DNA of 7,197 nt from an uncultured bacterium (lineage in GTDB: Bacteria > Bacteroidota > Bacteroidia > Bacteroidales > Paludibacteraceae). Below the pieces are notes generated by a model. That model did no database searches, was not told the origin of the DNA, and saw nothing but the letters and a program-made list of their open reading frames with translations. Below are positions 5,575-7,197 of the stretch, piece after piece; the stretch's first letter is position 1; each line of letters opens with the position of its first letter. Position numbers and translations under genes: made by a program. The stretch spans positions 1 to 7,197 of the forward strand of contig CAMHCZ010000095.1 in assembly GCA_946183755.1 (NCBI GenBank). Reading direction: 5' to 3'.

Positions 5575-5913
5575 TTAGTACATCAAGTGTTGCTTGTTTT
5601 TGTTGCGCCATCCGGCTTCGCTCTTGTAGCTGGTGAAGTAGATGACGAGGTCGGCGTCGCTCTTGTAGTTCACGAAGAAAATCTTCTTCTTGGCGTCGCT
5701 TCTGTAATTCACGAAGTGCCATAAGCCGTTGTTGCCTGTCGCGTCGCTCTTGTAGTTGCACTTATAGACCACGAGGTCGGCATCGCTCTTATAGTCGGCT
5801 ACATAGACCTTGACGTCGGCGTCGCTTTTGTAGTCGCATGAGTAAACTGTTTGCGCGCCAGCTGCCATAGCCATGCACACGCTTGCCATTAATGCTAATA
5901 TCGCTTTTTTCAT
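5575..5913 (-). CDS. Secreted YKSDAD-repeat protein (DUF6150 / 7(1) septoil knot type)
   Basis: The 112-residue product has a signal peptide (about 1-20, MKKAILAL...AAGAQ) and six copies of a Y-K/R-S-D/E-A motif starting at residues 28, 41, 54, 70, 83 and 96. Spacing is 13, 13, 16, 13 and 13 residues, symmetrical around a central GNNGLW insert. Alternating hydrophobic residues between the motifs (VKVYV, LVVYK, LVIYF) suggest short beta strands. The pattern is what I recall for the DUF6150 family, now described as the 7(1) septoil knot domain, one of the most deeply knotted protein folds; this is from memory and was not searched. No function is established to my knowledge. The start at 5913 is preferred over one 16 codons upstream because it gives a normal signal peptide. 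It follows the 5973-6557 gene by 59 bases and is probably co-transcribed with it. Confidence 0.88.
   Translation of the reverse strand: MKKAILALMASVCMAMAAGAQTVYSCDYKSDADVKVYVADYKSDADLVVYKCNYKSDATGNNGLWHFVNYRSDAKKKIFFVNYKSDADLVIYFTSYKSEAGWRNKNKQHLMY
5614..5832 (-). repeat. Six in-frame YKSDAD-coding repeats
   Basis: Six units with period 39-39-48-39-39 bases encode the Y-K/R-S-D/E-A motifs of the knotted-fold protein. On the plus strand near-identical pieces of the form GGTCGGCRTCGCTCTTRTAG appear at about 5649-5668 and 5772-5791, with a related copy near 5816-5835. The other units are more diverged, so this looks like an old protein repeat, not a fresh tandem duplication. Confidence 0.75.
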
Positions 5914-5972
5914 AGTTGTGGATTTTTGTTGTATGACGTGTTGTTTTATATCAAAAATCATTCCGTAATCGG

Positions 5973-6557
5973 TTAATACAGTGCGGAATTGTCTATTGTC
6001 TTGAATAGGTTTCTGTAGGCTGACGCTTTGCCTTTGTATGTGGCGAATACTTTGGAGTATCCACCCATCTTGCCGCCGTATTCCAGAGTGAAGTTCTCCT
6101 CGCCCTGTCTCTTGCGTTTCACGTTCGTCTTTATCACGCCTTTCTTGTCGAGGTAGAATCTGTATTCAACCTCTGACCAGTCGTCGCTGTCAATGTCCTT
6201 GGCATAGATGAACTTTACGCTCCCGTCTTTGTCATACAGATATTCCTCGTAATAATCCCTGGCTGCGAAGTTGTAGCTCACTGTGGCGAAATAGACCGAG
6301 CGTTTGCTGCAAGGATTGCCTTCGTTCTCCTCGTCTTCGTAAAAATACAAGGTGACAGTCTCCTTGTGCTGCCCCGAACCGCAAAGCATCTTCTCCAGCA
6401 CGACTTGGTAGCGGTTGGTGGGCGGATATTCGGGGTCGTCCATCAGTCTGATGTGCTCCTTGGCTGCGGCGTAGTCCTCGCGGATGTCTTCTATGCTCTG
6501 TGCTGTGCCAGCGATGCAGGCTATGGCTGCGGCGAGAGTGAAAAACAATTTTTTCAT
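5973..6557 (-). CDS. Secreted protein of unknown function
   Basis: I cannot name a family with confidence. The 194-residue product begins with a signal peptide (about 1-19, MKKLFFTL...AGTAQ). A helical, charged stretch follows (SIEDIREDYAAAKEHIRLM, 21-39), then a long beta-rich part with regularly spaced aromatic strands: TVTLYFYED, VYFATVSYNF, YYEEYLYDKDG, VKFIYAKD, EVEYRFYLDKKG and FTLEYGGK. This looks like an antiparallel sheet or barrel of an envelope protein. Only three cysteines occur (C14 in the signal, C59, C83), and the last two could pair. The start at 6557 is chosen over 6581 because it gives a clean signal peptide. It is the first gene of a two-gene minus-strand unit with the knotted-fold protein. 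Confidence 0.83.
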   Translation of the reverse strand: MKKLFFTLAAAIACIAGTAQSIEDIREDYAAAKEHIRLMDDPEYPPTNRYQVVLEKMLCGSGQHKETVTLYFYEDEENEGNPCSKRSVYFATVSYNFAARDYYEEYLYDKDGSVKFIYAKDIDSDDWSEVEYRFYLDKKGVIKTNVKRKRQGEENFTLEYGGKMGGYSKVFATYKGKASAYRNLFKTIDNSALY

Positions 6558-6566
6558 GTGGTGAAT

Positions 6567-6598
6567 TTTGTCATAACACACAAATGTAAATATTTTTG
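6567..6598 (+). promoter_or_regulatory. Predicted Bacteroidetes-type promoter for preA
   Basis: TTTG (6567-6570), a 20-base spacer and TATTTTTG (6591-6598) match both boxes of the Bacteroidetes consensus. Transcription would begin near 6604, giving a leader of about 50 bases before the ATG at 6655. The boxes interleave with the minus-strand -7 box at 6581-6588. Confidence 0.5.
6581..6588 (-). promoter_or_regulatory. Predicted -7 box for the 6557-5575 unit
   Basis: The minus strand reads TACATTTG, a full match to TAnnTTTG, 23 bases upstream of the ATG at 6557. No clear TTTG is found about 19-21 bases further upstream, so the -33 box is weak or the promoter depends on an activator. It lies between the two boxes of the divergent preA promoter. 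Confidence 0.45.
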
Positions 6599-6654
6599 CT
6601 TTCTGATAATTCGGGTGATTACATCCAGTTTAAATTCTGATAAAACTTTGACCT

Positions 6655-7197
6655 ATGAACGCAGCTAAGCGATTTGTTGACTTGCGTGAGGAGGCGCGCC
6701 GTTGCCTGCTGTGCTACGATTCCCCTTGCTCTAAGGTGTGCGCCCAGTCCGACCCGGCGCGTGCTATTCGTGCCATACGTTTCGATAATGCTTCCATTGC
6801 TGGCCGTTGGATTGCTGATGCCTCGGCGGACGAGCTCCTTCGTGCGGAGCAGGCTTGCATACATTACGACCGTCCCATCCGCATTCGTGAGATAGCCGCG
6901 GCGTTGAAGCCGTCGGATTCGGCGTTGCGCTTGCCCTCGCTTGAGATTGATTTTTGCGGCATACGTTGCGAGAATCCTTTCTTTCTTGCATCTTCCTCCA
7001 TCTGTACTAACTACGACATGGTGGCTTCCGCTTTGCGTGCCGGCTGGGCAGGCGTTTTCTACAAGACAATTTGCTTGCATGACATAGATGAGGTTTCTCC
7101 TCGTTTCGATGCTGTGGATAAGCCGTTCTCTGCCTTCCGCAATATGGAACAGCTGAGCGAGAATCCTGTGGATGTGGACTTTGACATCCTGCGCAGT
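6655..7197 (+). CDS. preA: Dihydropyrimidine dehydrogenase subunit PreA-like, N-terminal part
   Basis: PreA is the flavin- and Fe-S-bearing catalytic subunit of NAD-dependent dihydropyrimidine dehydrogenase, which reduces uracil and thymine in the cytoplasm (family knowledge). The 181 codons seen have two parts. From about residue 95 the sequence follows PreA: LEIDFCGIRCENPFFLASSS, then GWAGVFYKTI, EVSPRFDAV and FRNMEQLSENP. Before this lies an extension of about 90 residues with EARRCLLCYDSPCSKVCAQSDPARAIRAIRF, resembling the Fe-S-binding start of PreT and mammalian DPD, plus a second part EQACIHYDRPIRIREIA. Only the first cysteine cluster is present (C17, C20, C25, C29). The ATG at 6655 is the natural start and keeps this extension. 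The end lies outside the window, so the FMN pocket and C-terminal ferredoxin motifs cannot be checked. Confidence 0.9.
   Translation, partial: MNAAKRFVDLREEARRCLLCYDSPCSKVCAQSDPARAIRAIRFDNASIAGRWIADASADELLRAEQACIHYDRPIRIREIAAALKPSDSALRLPSLEIDFCGIRCENPFFLASSSICTNYDMVASALRAGWAGVFYKTICLHDIDEVSPRFDAVDKPFSAFRNMEQLSENPVDVDFDILRS

Noticed and set aside
5614..5832. CRISPR-like or tandem DNA repeat
   Set aside because: The repeats are in frame, encode a regular protein motif, have a 39-base period and lack unique spacers between identical repeats.
6619..7080. 153-codon minus-strand open frame opposite preA
   Set aside because: The plus strand gives a clear PreA match over the whole stretch, and the minus-strand product is an Arg-rich shadow.

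Overview
The window looks like chromosomal DNA of a Bacteroidales bacterium, probably Prevotella or a close relative. The Obg and PreA proteins at the edges read like Bacteroidales versions. Promoters fit the Bacteroidetes -33/-7 form (TTTG, TAnnTTTG). Gene starts follow A/T-rich sequence with no GGAGG-type Shine-Dalgarno. Most gene products carry a short MKR/MKK signal peptide ending in AQ. No mobile element, CRISPR array, tRNA or rRNA was seen.

Layout. The minus strand at 1-410 holds the 5' part of the GTPase gene obg. A 247-base gap then carries divergent promoters. From 658 to 5511 eight plus-strand genes follow with 19-43 base gaps, no terminator-like hairpin between them and one good promoter at the front, so they look like one operon. 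The order is: a four-segment membrane protein; a secreted protein with two EF-hand/leucine-rich blocks; a secreted CxxCxGxG protein with six CxxC pairs; a secreted EF-hand/leucine-rich protein with a WG-repeat-like tail; a shorter EF-hand/leucine-rich protein; a secreted protein with nine CxxC pairs; a secreted Sel1-repeat protein; and a secreted protein with ten CxxC pairs. A long perfect inverted repeat at 5521-5563 ends this unit and also the convergent one.

The minus strand from 6557 to 5575 carries two secreted proteins in tandem: a 194-residue protein I do not recognise, and a 112-residue YKSDAD-repeat protein of the DUF6150 / 7(1) septoil knot type. At 6655 a plus-strand gene begins for a PreA-type dihydropyrimidine dehydrogenase subunit with an N-terminal cysteine-rich extension; it runs off the right edge.

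The part most worth attention is the 658-5511 operon. It mixes two kinds of paralogous exported proteins: one with textbook calcium-binding EF-hand loops next to leucine-rich segments, the other built almost wholly of DnaJ-type CxxCxGxG zinc-binding repeats with no J domain. A Sel1 scaffold protein and a membrane protein are encoded with them. From sequence alone I infer an envelope or surface metal-binding, protein-interaction system. Its function is unknown to me.
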